A program made the translations under genes and the position numbers. Of a stretch of 64,000 nucleotides of DNA, positions 63,270-64,000 are shown piece by piece. The stretch is taken from contig NZ_CP070225.1 of assembly GCF_021631985.1 (NCBI RefSeq), positions 2,976,001 to 3,040,000 of the forward strand, written 5' to 3'. The DNA is from Sandaracinus amylolyticus (GTDB lineage: Bacteria > Myxococcota_A > Polyangia > Polyangiales > Sandaracinaceae). Position 1 is the stretch's first letter. Each line of letters starts with the position of its first letter. The notes beneath the pieces are model-generated. The model made no database searches. It was given only the letters and a program-made list of their open reading frames with translations, and was not told where the DNA came from.

Positions 63270-64000
63270 TCAGATCTCGAGCGCGAGCGCGAGCAGATCG
63301 TCACTCCGCTCGACGTCGCGCACCCACGCGTCGGGCAGCGCGCCGAGCCCTGCCCGCGCACCGGCGAGCGCGCCGGCGAGGGTCGCGAGGCTGTCGCTGT
63401 CGCCGGGGCTGTTCGCGCCCTCGAGGATCGCGCGCTCGGGATCGTCGGGCGAGCGCGCGAAGAGGTAGACCGCCGCCGCGATCGCCTCGTGGGCCGCCCA
63501 GCCGCGCAGTCGATCGAGCGTCGTCTCGGGCGCCACGCCGCCGTCGGCGTCGTCGAGCGCCTCCGCCATCATCACCGCGGTGCGCGCGCTGTAGCGCGCC
63601 GCGGCCGCGATCATCTCGCTGAGCACGACGCGCGTGGGATCGCCGCGCAGCACGCGCGCGACGCCGATCGCCATCGCCGCGCTCGCCGCGAGCGCGATCG
63701 GATCACGATGCGTGAGCTTGCTGTGGGCGACCGACCACTCCTCGCAGCGCGAGAGATCGTGCGCGTAGAGCAGGCCGAACGGATACGCGCGCATCACCGA
63801 TCCACATCCGCCCGCGGTCGCTCCGCCGGCGCGCGACCAGTGCTCACCGCGCGCGAGCGCGCGCGATCCGCTCAGGCACGCGTTGCCCGGCGCGCGATGT
63901 CCGCCCTGCGGGCGCTCCGCCCACTCCACGAACGATCGCGCCATGTGCTGCATCGTCGCGTCGAGATCCGCGCCCTCGCGGCGCGACCACAGCAGCGAGC
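63270..64000 (-). CDS. ADP-ribosylglycohydrolase-family protein (5' end beyond window)
   Basis: The frame stays open through the last base of the window. Family features: EGADLDATMQHMARSFVEW near the edge (the position of the metal-binding DDT motif, here D-x-D-x-T), RAPGNACLSG, GGCGSVMRAYPFGLL and GDSDSLATLAGALAGA near the end. These enzymes remove ADP-ribose from proteins or small molecules using two Mg ions. At least the N-terminal part of the active site is outside the window, so activity cannot be judged. Confidence 0.82.
   Translation of the reverse strand, partial: SLLWSRREGADLDATMQHMARSFVEWAERPQGGHRAPGNACLSGSRALARGEHWSRAGGATAGGCGSVMRAYPFGLLYAHDLSRCEEWSVAHSKLTHRDPIALAASAAMAIGVARVLRGDPTRVVLSEMIAAAARYSARTAVMMAEALDDADGGVAPETTLDRLRGWAAHEAIAAAVYLFARSPDDPERAILEGANSPGDSDSLATLAGALAGARAGLGALPDAWVRDVERSDDLLALALEI

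Overview
This window looks like an ordinary stretch of chromosome from a very GC-rich, large-genome myxobacterium (Myxococcota, most likely a Sandaracinus-like member of the Polyangiales). The pointers are the codon bias, Ser/Thr protein kinases beside stand-alone response regulators, a MopE-type metal-motif protein with a MYXO-CTERM-like tail, many lipoproteins, and ATGA/GTGA start-stop overlaps. I see no transposase, integrase, prophage or CRISPR array. The organism assignment is inference; no 16S gene is present.

Layout. 1-8.7 kb: the tail of an unknown gene, a D-Ala-D-Ala ligase, a minus-strand run of four overlapping paralogous lipoprotein/secreted genes built from one two-cysteine module, a HEAT-repeat protein and a zinc-knuckle Ser/Thr kinase. 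8.7-12.8 kb: an Rrf2 regulator followed by a tightly packed cysteine operon, cysK - E1-like adenylyltransferase - cysO (sulfur carrier) - cysM - mec (JAMM peptidase). This is a complete protein-bound-thiocarboxylate route to cysteine of the kind known from Mycobacterium, and it is the most interesting system here. 12.8-13.3 kb: a repeat-rich non-coding stretch. 13.3-16.8 kb: the translation cluster rpsP-khpA-rimM-trmD-RNA methyltransferase, with rplS cut off from it by an inverted bcp peroxiredoxin. 16.8-22.8 kb: a degenerate metallophosphoesterase fused to a tetraheme cytochrome, RlpA, a second Ser/Thr kinase and four single-domain response regulators. 22.8-29.9 kb: TetR regulator, holB, metG, a HEAT protein and proB. 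30-38.9 kb: prepilin peptidase, several myxobacterial unknowns, dnaE and a methyltransferase.

38.9-39.6 kb holds a gene-free region with an orphan terminator, then tRNA-Lys(TTT) and tRNA-Glu(TTC). 39.6-53.8 kb is more accessory: a GH16 glucanase lipoprotein with two beta-trefoil-like modules, a GNAT enzyme, two nearly identical 790-residue arylsulfatases enclosing two outer-membrane-like genes, an alpha/beta hydrolase and the MopE-like protein. 53.8-64 kb has a lipase-like operon, a CDP-alcohol phosphatidyltransferase, cysteine-cluster proteins, a 1213-residue TPR membrane protein, an AftB-like GT-C glycosyltransferase and an ADP-ribosylglycohydrolase cut by the window edge.

Several promoters share a TTGAC-17/18 bp-TA layout (rpsP, rplS, tRNA-Lys, a lipoprotein). 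A palindromic intergenic element occurs as a perfect 95-bp tandem duplication after mec and, in diverged form, as a strong terminator at 30.9 kb.
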